Positions 8,432 to 17,496 of a stretch of 64,000 nt of DNA are shown one piece after another (the stretch's first letter is position 1; every line of letters begins with the position of its first letter). The stretch is taken from positions 124,001 to 188,000 of the forward strand of contig JACJYG010000011.1 of the NCBI GenBank assembly GCA_020636215.1, given 5' to 3'. Below the pieces are notes generated by a model. It ran no database searches. It saw only the letters and a list, made by a program, of their open reading frames with translations, and was not told the DNA's origin. A program made the position numbers and the translations under genes. Source of the stretch: Lewinellaceae bacterium (GTDB lineage: Bacteria > Bacteroidota > Bacteroidia > Chitinophagales > Saprospiraceae).

Positions 8432-11119
8432 ATGATCAAAAGACCACTCCTCTTTTGCCTTTTTTTCTTATTTCACTTGATGGCAAATGCCCAACCCAAT
8501 GCCATCATCATCAGGGAGGAGTTTTCCAATACTTCGCTATCCCAGGTTCTCCAACGCCTTGAAGAAAAGTACCAACTTCATCTCGCCTACGAAGCCGAAG
8601 CCCTGGAGGGTATCGTCATCCATCAAAAGATCGACGGCCTGCCGTTGGAAGCCGCTCTGCAGCTGTTACTTGAACCCTATGGGCTGGATTTCATCATCCT
8701 GGCCGGCAACAAGGTCCTCGTTCGGCGCGAGAAAAGCGCCAGCCAAAAGGAAACAGGGCTGGAATTATCGGGCCGGATTATCGATGGGCTGAGCGGGGAA
8801 CCCCTACCCTACGCCGCTCTCTGGTGCGAACAATGGAAAACCGGCGCCGCCGCCGATGGCGAGGGGCGTTTTGTACTAAAAATCCCCCAAACTGCTGAAA
8901 CGGTATCCCTTCAGGCCCAGTTCCTGGGCTATGCGCCCAAAACATTTACCCTCTCCCCTTCCCCATCCGGCAATAATTTCACCCTGAAACTGGCCCCTAT
9001 TCCACAACAACTCGGACCGGTCACCGTAACCAGCCTGCCTCCGGTTATTTCGGCAAGGAAAAAAGATCAGGGGATCACCATCGATGCGGATCAGCTCAGC
9101 CGCCTGCCTGCCTTTGCCGGTGGCAATGACCTGATGCGACAGTTGCAGTTCCTCCCCGGCATCAGCGCCCACGACGACCTATCATCCAGCCTTCGCATCC
9201 GGGGAAGTACCGATGATGAAAACATGGTCCTGCTCGATGGCATTACCCTCTATCGCGTGGACCACTTCTTCGGCATCTTCAGTGCTGTTAACACCAACGC
9301 CATCGACGAGGTCAAACTCTACCGCAACGCCTTCCCGGCGGAATTCGGAGGGCGTACCGCTGGCGTTATCCAGATGGTTTCCAAATCAGGCCAGGGAAAT
9401 AACATCAGCGGCAAGCTGGAACTCAACCTTTTGTTGGCCAATGTTTATTTATCGGCCCCACTGGGTAAAGAGATGGACCTGATGATCAGCGGCCGGATCA
9501 CCACCCGGGATGTGGGCGCCACCCAATTGTTCGGACTGATCGAACAGCCCGCTACTATGCCTATGCGTTTTGGTGGAAACGCCGGCAACTTTACCGGTTC
9601 CAATGTGATCGGCCTGGAACCTGACTTCCGATTCAACGATAGCCACCTCAAATGGCAGTGGCGGCCTTCCGCCAAAAGTACCTGGGCCGCTACTTACTTC
9701 CGTGGCCATGATTCCTTCCAGTACGCTTTCGAACAAGCGTTCATTCAACGGGTTAAGAATCAACTGGTGCGAAATACGGAATCCTACCAGGAAAATGCCG
9801 ATTGGACAAATAGCGGCGCCAGCCTCCAATGGCAACAGCAGTGGGCCCCAAAATGGAAATCCGATTTCCTACTCAGTTATTCCGCTTTCCAAACCGATGG
9901 CGCGATCAACAGCTCGCTTTCCCAAACCGGACAGGAAAATTCCCTGGTGCTGGCAACCAACAGCCAATTCAATCAGGTACAGGGCTTAAACCTGAACTGG
10001 AAGAACACCTGGACGCTGGCGCCGAGCCACAGCCTGGCCGCTGGTTATAACCTTACGGAGAACTGGGTGGAATATGAGATTGACATCGAACAGTTCCCTA
10101 CCCTGAAAGATCAGCAGCAAGCCATACAACATTCGCTCTACCTGGAGTATAAAGGGGATTGGGGGAAACATTGGTCGGGAATTCTCGGCTTGCGGGGAAC
10201 CCACTACCCTGCCGGACAGGAATATTTCTTTTCCCCGCGCCTCAGCCTGTTCTATAAATTGAATGACAACTGGTCCCTCAAAGGCTCCCTGAGCCGCTAC
10301 CAGCAGTTCCTGCGCGAAATCGACTACGAAGACCGCTTCGGGCGAACCTTCGGCTTCTGGGTGTTGGCCGATGGAGCCAATTTTCCAGTATCCAATGCCA
10401 ACTTGGCCATGCTGGGCTTCAACTGGAAGATAAATGGATTGGAACTAGATGTAGAAGGCTACTCCAAACATACCGACGGCCTGGTGGCCTATGCGCTGCC
10501 CCTCCCTGGCTTCGGAACCAGTTTTACCCCACCTCAGGATCTGAACTACCAAATTTTCCTGGGTGAAGGGAATACCTATGGAATAGACCTCTTGATAACG
10601 AAAGACTGGGGCCCCTACAGCGGCTGGCTGGCCTACACCCTTAGCAAAACAACCCAGCAATTCCCCGCGATCAACAATAACCAGGCTTTTCCTTCTCAGG
10701 ATGACCGCCGGCATCAGGTCAAATGGGCCAATATGCTGCGCCTGGGCAAATGGGATATGTCCGCTACTTATATTTTCGCCAGCGGCCGGCCTTATATCGA
10801 TATTTCCCGATTCAATCCGATGCAGGACCGCCGCGAGGGCTCTATTACCCCCTTCCTCGGTTATCTGAAAGATTACCATCGCGCCGATGTAGGGTTCAGC
10901 TACCGCTTTCCAATTTTTGGCGCCACAGGTAAAGCCGGAGCATCGGTCTTTAACCTGTTCAATTACAAAAACATCAAATACCGGCAGTACATTTATTCCC
11001 TGCCTGCCAATGGCGATTCCCCTGGCTCCGGCCACCTCAGCGACCAGCTTATTCTCGGCAGTGAACTGGAGTTGCTACCCCGAACTTTCAACCTGAGCTT
11101 TTCAGTAGAGTTTAAATAA
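8432..11119 (+). CDS. TonB-dependent receptor with N-terminal secretin/TonB (STN) signalling domain
   Basis: An 895-residue outer-membrane receptor that both imports and signals. Order: signal peptide (about 1-20, ending ANAQ), STN signalling domain (about 28-95), carboxypeptidase-regulatory-like domain (about 108-190), plug (about 205-310, with LRIRGSTDDENMVLLDGI and EVKLYRNAFPAEFGGR) and a 22-strand-type barrel to the C-terminus ending FSVEFK. The STN domain should touch the neighbouring FecR in the periplasm. No SusD-like gene follows, so this resembles a FecA-type transducer rather than a glycan SusCD pair. The ligand is unknown; nothing nearby indicates iron specifically. Confidence 0.93.
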   Translation: MIKRPLLFCLFFLFHLMANAQPNAIIIREEFSNTSLSQVLQRLEEKYQLHLAYEAEALEGIVIHQKIDGLPLEAALQLLLEPYGLDFIILAGNKVLVRREKSASQKETGLELSGRIIDGLSGEPLPYAALWCEQWKTGAAADGEGRFVLKIPQTAETVSLQAQFLGYAPKTFTLSPSPSGNNFTLKLAPIPQQLGPVTVTSLPPVISARKKDQGITIDADQLSRLPAFAGGNDLMRQLQFLPGISAHDDLSSSLRIRGSTDDENMVLLDGITLYRVDHFFGIFSAVNTNAIDEVKLYRNAFPAEFGGRTAGVIQMVSKSGQGNNISGKLELNLLLANVYLSAPLGKEMDLMISGRITTRDVGATQLFGLIEQPATMPMRFGGNAGNFTGSNVIGLEPDFRFNDSHLKWQWRPSAKSTWAATYFRGHDSFQYAFEQAFIQRVKNQLVRNTESYQENADWTNSGASLQWQQQWAPKWKSDFLLSYSAFQTDGAINSSLSQTGQENSLVLATNSQFNQVQGLNLNWKNTWTLAPSHSLAAGYNLTENWVEYEIDIEQFPTLKDQQQAIQHSLYLEYKGDWGKHWSGILGLRGTHYPAGQEYFFSPRLSLFYKLNDNWSLKGSLSRYQQFLREIDYEDRFGRTFGFWVLADGANFPVSNANLAMLGFNWKINGLELDVEGYSKHTDGLVAYALPLPGFGTSFTPPQDLNYQIFLGEGNTYGIDLLITKDWGPYSGWLAYTLSKTTQQFPAINNNQAFPSQDDRRHQVKWANMLRLGKWDMSATYIFASGRPYIDISRFNPMQDRREGSITPFLGYLKDYHRADVGFSYRFPIFGATGKAGASVFNLFNYKNIKYRQYIYSLPANGDSPGSGHLSDQLILGSELELLPRTFNLSFSVEFK

Positions 11120-11122
11120 AAA

Positions 11123-11143
11123 GGGCCAGCACTTTGCTGGCCC
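11123..11143 (-). terminator. Intrinsic terminator between convergent genes
   Basis: Perfect 9-bp stem GGGCCAGCA / TGCTGGCCC with a CTT loop. Read on the minus strand it is followed by TTTTTATTTAAA, so it fits best as the terminator of the minus-strand lipoprotein gene; it may also stop the converging receptor transcript. Confidence 0.75.
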
Positions 11144-11224
11144 TATACTCGATTATCTAACCAAACCTAAGCGTTTTTTTTACGTATGGGTGTATTGGGA
11201 TAAAACATGCAGTCAGAGAAAACG

Positions 11225-12421
11225 CTATATCAACCTCCTCGTCCCGGCTATATGGTCCTTAATCACTGGCTTAAGCCGCTCGGCTGCAGTCAGTAACAGT
11301 GCTTCATCGGTGGGGAATGGCAAGGGGCGGTTCCCGATGCGCTTTAGCGTTTCCGGCTGCAGGGCGCGCTTATCGCCACGGAAAGTAGAAGCGTAATTTT
11401 CGAATACCGCATCGGCTGCCAATGGGCGGGTATCGACCAACTCCCTGGTTTCCAGGTCATAAAACTCCAGGCGGCCGGAAATGGAAGCCACCTTTGTTTG
11501 ATAGGTTTCGAACACCTGCGCGCGGATAAATACCTTCCGCGGAACCTTGATATCGTTGCCCAGGGAATCCTTCATGACGTTGCCTTTTTTATCCAGCACA
11601 TAATCAAAGCCATCTTCGATCTCCTTGGCTTCTTCAAATTCCCGTTCTTTTATCACATTTGGCCCAACTTCCAGGCCATTGATGCTCATCACCACCTCGT
11701 AGTCGAAGTCAATACCTTGTGCTTTTTCGGTATAGTAAGCCTGCCAGAAGCTATTGAGATCCCGGACACTGATGCGGCGGATCTCGCGTTCCAGAGTGGC
11801 CGGCATCAATGCGCGGGAGTTGTTTTCCAGCCGCACAAGGATATTGGTAGTACCAAGATCGTGAGCCGTTTGCTTGAGCCGGTTTTTATCTTTATAATCC
11901 TTGAAATACTGGTCGATCTTGTCTAGTTCCTCATAGGCCCGGCGGGCGGCCTGCTTGTCTCCACGGCGGGCATCCTCCATCCAATTAGCCGCGCGGGCAT
12001 AGAGGTAATCGGCGGCCTTCTGGCGCGATTCGTATTCCAGTTCATCGACCTTTACGAACTGAAAATTGGCTTTGATGCCTTCTTTGGAGATGAGCGGCAA
12101 TAATGGAGCAACGCGCTCCTGCCGGTTCCGGACACGGCGGTAGATGTCGTTGATCTGAACCCAGTTTTCGGGTTCCCCTTGCCGGCGGAGGCGTTCTGCC
12201 AACCGCATGTCGCGCTCGGTAGCTTTGGCAAAGCCTTCCTCCAGGGCGAGCACCAGTTTGGCTTTTTTGTTTTTCTGGCCGGCCAGTCGACGGGCAGCCA
12301 GTTGGATGGCAGTGTCATAATCGCCGGAATCGACCAGCTTTTGAGGGGAAGTACAAGATGTGAAGCCGAGGGCGAGTGCGATTACTCCAATAAGCAGCAG
12401 ATTGTTTTTCCTGGTCATCAT
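11225..12421 (-). CDS. Hypothetical lipoprotein
   Basis: A 398-residue protein not assigned to a known family. ATG at 12421 is chosen: the frame is open further up only to a TTG, and MMTRKNN begins a normal signal peptide whose lipobox is LGFTSC. After the lipidated Cys comes LVDSGDYDTAIQLAARRLAG, which looks like a single TPR-like helix pair. A helical, charged region with several RR/QE motifs follows, and then a beta-rich C-terminal half containing VFIRAQVFETYQTKVASISGRLE-type strands. It is probably periplasmic or outer-membrane anchored. It is monocistronic and ends at a convergent terminator. Confidence 0.75.
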   Translation of the reverse strand: MMTRKNNLLLIGVIALALGFTSCTSPQKLVDSGDYDTAIQLAARRLAGQKNKKAKLVLALEEGFAKATERDMRLAERLRRQGEPENWVQINDIYRRVRNRQERVAPLLPLISKEGIKANFQFVKVDELEYESRQKAADYLYARAANWMEDARRGDKQAARRAYEELDKIDQYFKDYKDKNRLKQTAHDLGTTNILVRLENNSRALMPATLEREIRRISVRDLNSFWQAYYTEKAQGIDFDYEVVMSINGLEVGPNVIKEREFEEAKEIEDGFDYVLDKKGNVMKDSLGNDIKVPRKVFIRAQVFETYQTKVASISGRLEFYDLETRELVDTRPLAADAVFENYASTFRGDKRALQPETLKRIGNRPLPFPTDEALLLTAAERLKPVIKDHIAGTRRLI

Positions 12422-12626
12422 GGTTCGTCGTTTTATGGATTCAGTCGGGTTTTGGCTTTTTTTTAGCAAGCGTTACCTGTTTTTGGGGAAATAGGTGACT
12501 GACTTGCAAAAGATCCATTTACAAGGTCAATTTATTACCGAAATGACCAGAGGTGGTATAAAGGATAAGTTAAAGGGAACGCGCGCTTAGTTAAATAATC
12601 AAAAGGTTAGTTATGAAAGGGTTAAG

Positions 12627-13087
12627 GGAAGTGGGAAGGCGGAAGTGGGAAGGCGGAAGTGGGAAGGCGGAAGTGGGAAGGCGGAAGTGGGAAGGCGGAA
12701 GTGGGAAGGCGGAAGTGGGAAGGAAGGAAGTGGGAAGGGCGGAAGTGGGAAGGCGGAAGTGGGAAGGCGGAGTGGGAAGGGAAAGTGGGAAGGCGGAAGT
12801 GGGAAGGCGGAAGTGAAGGGAAGGGAGGAAGTGGGAAGGGAAGGCGGAAGTGGGAAGGCGGAAGTGGGAAGGCGGAAGTGGGAAGGCGGAAGTGGGAAGG
12901 CGGAAGTGGGAAGGCGGAAGTGGGAAGGCGGAAGTGGGAAGGCGGAAGTGGGAAGGCGGAAGAGGGAAGGCGGAAGCGGGAGTGGGAAGGCGGAAGTGGG
13001 AAGGCGGAAGTGGGAAGGCGGAAGTGGGAAGGCGGAAGTGGGAAGGCGGAAGTGGGAAGGCGGAAGTGGGAAGGCGGAAGTGGGAAG
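12627..13087. repeat. 14-bp tandem array built from paired heptamers
   Basis: About 30 imperfect copies of the unit GTGGGAAGGCGGAA. On the minus strand this is TTCCGCC followed by TTCCCAC, so the true period is a heptamer TTCCnnC. Some units are shortened or changed (GGAAGG, GAGGG, GAGT) and break the phase. Because 14 is not a multiple of 3, every frame is open for long stretches, giving spurious ORFs of PSHFRLPTSAF or GGSGKAEVGRRKW repeats. It sits just downstream of pepT (minus strand) and upstream of the lipoprotein gene at 12421. Confidence 0.95.
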
Positions 13088-13099
13088 AACAGGGGCCCG

Positions 13100-13168
13100 T
13101 TCCGACTTCCGACCGTCCTCGTCCCTCGGCCGGGTAAAATTTCCGACTTCCGACTTCCGACTTCCGAT
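13100..13168. repeat. TTCCGAC heptamer repeats next to pepT stop
   Basis: Two TTCCGAC copies at 13100-13113 and four (the last TTCCGAT) at 13141-13168, split by a G/C-rich spacer. They share the TTCCnnC frame with the larger array beside them and end 4 bp before the pepT stop codon complement. Confidence 0.85.
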
Positions 13169-13172
13169 TTCC

Positions 13173-14423
13173 TCAGGCTTTTTCCTCCCAAACCAGCGCC
13201 GTGTGGATGATCGTTTCGACGGCCTTCTCCATATCCTGCACTGATACCCATTCTTCTTTGGAGTGAAAGGCGTGCTCGCCGGCAAAGATATTCGGGCAGG
13301 GCAGGCCCATGAAGGAAAGGCGGGAGCCGTCGGTGCCGCCGCGAATGCTGTGGCGTTCGGGCTCCATACCGGCGCGGCGCATGCCTTCCATCGCATTTTC
13401 CACTACCTGCGGATGTTGCACCAGTACCTCTTTCATATTGCGATACTGTTCTTTCACGATAAATTCTGCGCGGGAGTTGGGGTAGTTTTTTAAAACTTTT
13501 TCCATGATCTGCCGCAATTCGTTCTCGTGCTGGTGCAATTTTTCAACGGTGAAGTCCCGAACGATAAATTGTATTCTGGCTTCCTCCACAGCACCACTCA
13601 TGGTAACGGGATGAACGAAGCCTTGCATGCCTTCCGTCGTTTCCGGCGACAAGCGGCCTTTGGGCAGGCTTGCCACGATATCGGCTGCAATTTTCAGGGC
13701 GCTTTCCAGCTTGCCCTTGGCGAAGCCCGGGTGAATACTCACACCGGTGATCTCTATCGTTACGGCATCGGCGGAGAAGGTTTCGTCTTCCATTGTACCC
13801 CGTTTTTCCCCGTCAACCGTATACCCGAAATCGGCGCCCAGCTTTTTCATGTCGACATGATCGACCCCGCGCCCGATCTCTTCATCGGGTGTAAACAGAA
13901 TACGGATAGCGCCATGTTTGACCTCCGGATGGGCCATGAAAAAATGAACGGCGTCCATAATTTCGGCCAAGCCGGCTTTGTTGTCGGCGCCGAGCAAAGT
14001 ACTTCCGCTGGCGGTGACGATATCGTTACCGATCTGCTCCAGGAGATTAGGATGGTCCTTGGTGCGCAGCACTACGCGATGGTCATCGGGCAGTTGAATA
14101 TCCGAACCATCGTAATTGCGGTGAATGATGGGTTTTACATCCTTTCCGCTGCAGTCCGGCGAAGTATCCATGTGGGAACAAAAACAGATAACCGGCACAT
14201 TCTTTTTGTCCGTGTTGGCGGGAATGGTGGCGTACACATAGCCGTGCTCGTCCATGTGGGCGTCGGATACCCCCAATTCCAGCAATTCTTTTACCAGGAC
14301 TTTACCCAGGTTTTTCTGTTTTTCAGTAGAAGGGAAGGTAGTAGATTCGGGGTCCGACTGCGTATCAATTTTGACGTATTCGAGAAAGCGGCCCAGGACG
14401 GTGTGTTGGATATCGAGTTTCAT
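13173..14423 (-). CDS. pepT: Peptidase T (tripeptide aminopeptidase)
   Basis: A 416-residue M20B zinc aminopeptidase that removes the N-terminal residue from tripeptides in the cytoplasm. The zinc-site motifs are CFCSHMDTSPDCSG (His and following Asp), TLLGADNKAGLAEIM (bridging Asp), TPDEEIGRGVDHVD (catalytic Glu pair) and YTVDGEKRG. The C-terminal ligand region is in PCPNIFAGEHAFHSKEEWV. The length equals the usual 405-415 residues and the start MKLDIQHTVLGRFLEYVKIDTQS is typical. It is monocistronic, with heptamer arrays immediately after its stop. Confidence 0.96.
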   Translation of the reverse strand: MKLDIQHTVLGRFLEYVKIDTQSDPESTTFPSTEKQKNLGKVLVKELLELGVSDAHMDEHGYVYATIPANTDKKNVPVICFCSHMDTSPDCSGKDVKPIIHRNYDGSDIQLPDDHRVVLRTKDHPNLLEQIGNDIVTASGSTLLGADNKAGLAEIMDAVHFFMAHPEVKHGAIRILFTPDEEIGRGVDHVDMKKLGADFGYTVDGEKRGTMEDETFSADAVTIEITGVSIHPGFAKGKLESALKIAADIVASLPKGRLSPETTEGMQGFVHPVTMSGAVEEARIQFIVRDFTVEKLHQHENELRQIMEKVLKNYPNSRAEFIVKEQYRNMKEVLVQHPQVVENAMEGMRRAGMEPERHSIRGGTDGSRLSFMGLPCPNIFAGEHAFHSKEEWVSVQDMEKAVETIIHTALVWEEKA

Positions 14424-14531
14424 GCGCTTCAGTTTTTTGCGGGAATGTACTTATTTTTAGACATTTCTGACTTAGCAGAAGAGAGAAATTAAGAGGAAAG
14501 TTGAGCTTTTTCATCCGTCACCCCGAGACAA

Positions 14532-16580
14532 TTATGGAAACTTCATTTTCTCCACCAATTCCTGAAAACGCGCCTCCTTCCGCATCTCATCCCATATGGG
14601 GTCCATTTGCAGGGAGATCATCCAGTTGGCGTGCTGCTGAAAGGAGCGTTCCAGCCAGGCCAGAGCTTTGTCGTGTTGGCCCAGATTCCAATAGGCCGGC
14701 GCCATTTCAACAAAAGCGGCATTGACAACTGCAGTATCTTTTTCCAGAGGCAACAGTTGTTGCTGAGCCTGAACCTGCTGTCCTGCCTTAGCCTGAGCCA
14801 TCGACAGATGCATCACCGACCAGGATTCTCCTTTTGACAAACGGACCGATTCGCGAAAATAGCCTACGGCTGTTTTGTAATTGCCCTGTACATAATCAAC
14901 CAGGCCGAGTAGCCAGTAGGCCTCGCTGTTGTCCGGGTATAGCTCCTGCATGGCGGCGCCAATATCCCGTGCCTTTTCGTAGTGTCCGGCCATTCGGTTG
15001 ATATCGGCCAGGTCAATGTTGTATTCCAGGTTAAGCGGGTCGATGGACACGGCCTTCTCCATTTGTAAGATAGCCCGATTGAGATCACCGGCGACGGCAT
15101 AATACCAGCCCAGGTCGAGGTAGGCCCCCGCTTCTGAGGGATTCAGCGCAATGGCTTTTTCCAGAGCTTGCCGGGCGGCAGGCCAATCCCAGTCGTACCA
15201 AAGATGCACAGAACCGAGTATCGAATGGGCGTAAGCCAGAGTGCTGTCTCGTTTCAGCGCCTCCCCTGCGTAAGTGCGCGCCTGCGGGAAGGCCTCGCGG
15301 GAAGGCAGGATGTTACTCCAGCCCAACCAGAGGTATGCGTTGCCAAGGCCGGCATAGGCCATTGCAAAATCGGGGTCCAATTCCAGGGCGCGTTGGAAGA
15401 AGTCAACAGCAGCCTCCGCTCCGTCGGAGCGTTGACTGAGCATGTGCCGGCCCCGCAGGTACCAGTCGTAGGCTTCCTGGTTCCGGGTGGCCGGTTGGAT
15501 TCCTTCGTGGAGCAAGATTACCTTCAGGTTCTCGGCGACAGCCTGCGCAATCTCATCCTGAATGGCAAAAATATCGTCTATTTGACGGTCGTAGCGCTGC
15601 GACCAGATCTGGTAACCATCGGCGGTATTGATCAGTTGGGCCGTTACCCGAACCTGTTCCCCGATACGGCGGATACTTCCTTCCAGCACCGTACTAACGC
15701 CCAACTTCCTGCCAATTTCCGGCATACTGATCTCCGTGCCTCGGAAAGAAAATGAAGAGGTGCGGCCGGCTACTTTCATTTCCCTCGACTGGGCCAGCGC
15801 GTTGAGGATGTCCTCGGCGATACCATCACCAAAATATTGCTGGCCGCCTTCCGGGCTCAGGTCCCGAAAAGGTAGGACGGCTATAGATTTATCGGGGATA
15901 GCCAAGGATTCACGGCCTTGTTGTTGGCCCAGCCGGAATAACCAGGCGGCGATGGCCAGGCAAATTACCACCAATGTCGCCAAACCAATTATCCGGCCTT
16001 TGGGGATTGCACCACTCCCCCACTGCTTTGAAGGCCGGACCTTTGGCCGCTCCGCCAGTTCGCTTTGCCGCGGCACTACGATACCGGTATCCGCCAGGGC
16101 GAACACTTCCATTGGCTCGGTAACATTTTTAAATTCAAACTTACCCAGCGAAACCGGTTCAAACTGAGGGTGGTTGCGCAGGTCGTGAATGACCCTTTCC
16201 GTGATCAGAATGGAACCGGGCACGCCCAGCGATTCTACCCGCGAAGCCAAATTGACCCCATCCCCATAAATATAGTCCTCTTCCGTTACGATATCTCCAA
16301 TATGGATCCCGATCCGGAGGGGCACTTTGGGTTCCTGCAGCAGGGCCAGTTGTATTTCCTTTGCGCTGGCCACCGCTTCCACGGCGCTGTCGAACAGCAC
16401 CAGGCTGCCATCTCCGTAGTGCTGTAACACTCTGCCCTGGTGCTTCTCCACGCTCTCATCCAGCACGGCCCGGAAGCGCTTCAGACGGCGCATGCCGTCG
16501 TTTTCATTGGCCTGCATCATGGCAGTATATCCGGCAATATCGGCAAACATGATGGCGGCAAGGCGGCGGATGGGTGGCAT
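14532..16580 (-). CDS. Class III nucleotide cyclase with TolB-like and TPR domains
   Basis: A 682-residue protein. The class III adenylate/guanylate cyclase domain (about 5-165) has the metal-binding Asp pair in FADIAGYTA and YGDGSLVLF, and the transition-state Asn/Arg in GDGVNLASRVES, so it looks catalytically complete. One membrane segment follows (about 193-213). Next is a FlgO/TolB-like domain (about 228-345, KSIAVLPFRDLSPEGG, FGDGIAEDILNALAQ, VSTVLEGSIRRIGEQVRVTAQL), and then about eight TPR repeats to the end. The cyclase would face the cytoplasm and the TolB/TPR part the periplasm. It should make cAMP or cGMP in response to an envelope signal; substrate preference is not decided from the sequence alone. 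It is monocistronic. Confidence 0.92.
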   Translation of the reverse strand: MPPIRRLAAIMFADIAGYTAMMQANENDGMRRLKRFRAVLDESVEKHQGRVLQHYGDGSLVLFDSAVEAVASAKEIQLALLQEPKVPLRIGIHIGDIVTEEDYIYGDGVNLASRVESLGVPGSILITERVIHDLRNHPQFEPVSLGKFEFKNVTEPMEVFALADTGIVVPRQSELAERPKVRPSKQWGSGAIPKGRIIGLATLVVICLAIAAWLFRLGQQQGRESLAIPDKSIAVLPFRDLSPEGGQQYFGDGIAEDILNALAQSREMKVAGRTSSFSFRGTEISMPEIGRKLGVSTVLEGSIRRIGEQVRVTAQLINTADGYQIWSQRYDRQIDDIFAIQDEIAQAVAENLKVILLHEGIQPATRNQEAYDWYLRGRHMLSQRSDGAEAAVDFFQRALELDPDFAMAYAGLGNAYLWLGWSNILPSREAFPQARTYAGEALKRDSTLAYAHSILGSVHLWYDWDWPAARQALEKAIALNPSEAGAYLDLGWYYAVAGDLNRAILQMEKAVSIDPLNLEYNIDLADINRMAGHYEKARDIGAAMQELYPDNSEAYWLLGLVDYVQGNYKTAVGYFRESVRLSKGESWSVMHLSMAQAKAGQQVQAQQQLLPLEKDTAVVNAAFVEMAPAYWNLGQHDKALAWLERSFQQHANWMISLQMDPIWDEMRKEARFQELVEKMKFP

Positions 16581-16609
16581 GGGAGGTGCTTATAGGGGTA
16601 AATGGTTAA

Positions 16610-16640
16610 ATTGCTATATTGCTATATTTGGCTATTGGGC
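16610..16640. repeat. Short ATTGCTAT repeat
   Basis: Two exact tandem copies of ATTGCTAT (16610-16625) followed by the related ATTTGGCTATTGG, in the upstream region of the cyclase gene. It resembles a minimal version of the word-like arrays elsewhere in the window. Confidence 0.5.
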
Positions 16641-16768
16641 TTGAGGATTTTCGAAAGGATTGATTTTAATGGCCAAAGCTATTTTCCAGACGGCTTGAAG
16701 GTACGAGGCCAAAATTAAGGAATTGAAGAGACTATGTAAAGATTAGAGAAAATTTCTATCTTTTCTCC

Positions 16769-17428
16769 ATGTTACCAAGTTACGAATCCCGTTGGTTCTT
16801 CCGCTCATGCCCCCCTCCTTTAATGGAGTGGTTTGAATACAAGGGCTGGCGCTTTGGCGCCCCTGGCAATCCGGCCAGGGCCGATTTTTATCTGCCAATA
16901 CCTTCCGATAAAGGGTTGGGGTTTAAACTTAGAGAAGGCCGCCTGGAGGCCAAACAGCTGCTGGCCGGCATCGGGGAACATCCTTTTCCGCCTTTTAAAG
17001 CCAAAGGCAAGGTCGAGCATTGGATTAAATGGAGCTTTGAGCTGAAAGAAGCAGATGAACTGGCCAGGCAGATCATCCGGGAAAAACAATACGACTGGAT
17101 AGAGGTGAAAAAGGAACGCCTCGGTTTCACCTACCATTTCCAACAAGAAGGGAAAGTTACCGAAGTGCCCATCCATACGGTTATTCCGGAAGGCTGCCAG
17201 GTTGAACTGACCCAGATTCACGTATTCGGAAAGGCCTATTATACCTTTGGACTGGAAGCCTTCAGCCATGCCGGCCACCTTGAGGAGAATTTCCGGCACG
17301 GCGCCGAGGTATTTTTTTCAACCCTGGCGGAATGGCAGAATGGTAAAGCGATTGCCGAACTTCGGCTGCCGGCCCAAGCCAGCATGGGATATCCGGAGTT
17401 TTTGTCCTGCCTCTTTTATGCACTATGA
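16769..17428 (+). CDS. Conserved hypothetical protein, possibly CYTH-like
   Basis: A 219-residue cytoplasmic protein without signal peptide or membrane segment. It opens YESRWFF, and further on has charged beta strands (DFYLPIPSDKGLGFKLREGRLEAKQL, WIEVKKERLGFTYHF, VELTQIHVFGKAYYTFGLEAF) whose pattern of alternating Glu/Lys/Arg on strands resembles the triphosphate-tunnel (CYTH) fold. That assignment is only a suggestion. ATG at 16769 is used because the YESRWFF segment looks like part of the fold; a later ATG at 16823 is possible. It converges with glnN, and a shared hairpin separates them. Confidence 0.7.
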   Translation: MLPSYESRWFFRSCPPPLMEWFEYKGWRFGAPGNPARADFYLPIPSDKGLGFKLREGRLEAKQLLAGIGEHPFPPFKAKGKVEHWIKWSFELKEADELARQIIREKQYDWIEVKKERLGFTYHFQQEGKVTEVPIHTVIPEGCQVELTQIHVFGKAYYTFGLEAFSHAGHLEENFRHGAEVFFSTLAEWQNGKAIAELRLPAQASMGYPEFLSCLFYAL

Positions 17429-17430
17429 AA

Positions 17431-17458
17431 AAAGGGCCAGCCTCCCGGCCAGCCCTTT
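17431..17458 (-). terminator. Intrinsic terminator of glnN
   Basis: Outer stem AAAGGGC / GCCCTTT with an inner GCC/GGC stem and a TCCC loop. On the minus strand a run of six T follows, fitting the end of the glnN transcript; it also lies 3 bp after the converging plus-strand stop. Confidence 0.7.
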
Positions 17459-17496
17459 ATACTCATTGTTGATTTAACTCACCTAAAACAAAATAA

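Noticed and set aside
12627..13087. Possible CRISPR array
   Set aside because: There are no unique spacers; units are contiguous, imperfect and only 14 bp, and no cas genes are present.
12611..13396. Long ORFs through the 14-bp array on both strands
   Set aside because: They arise because the unit length is not a multiple of 3 and contains no stop in any frame; products are low-complexity repeats with no domain.
13527..14492. Plus-strand ORF opposite pepT
   Set aside because: Antisense shadow of a well-supported gene with no recognisable product.
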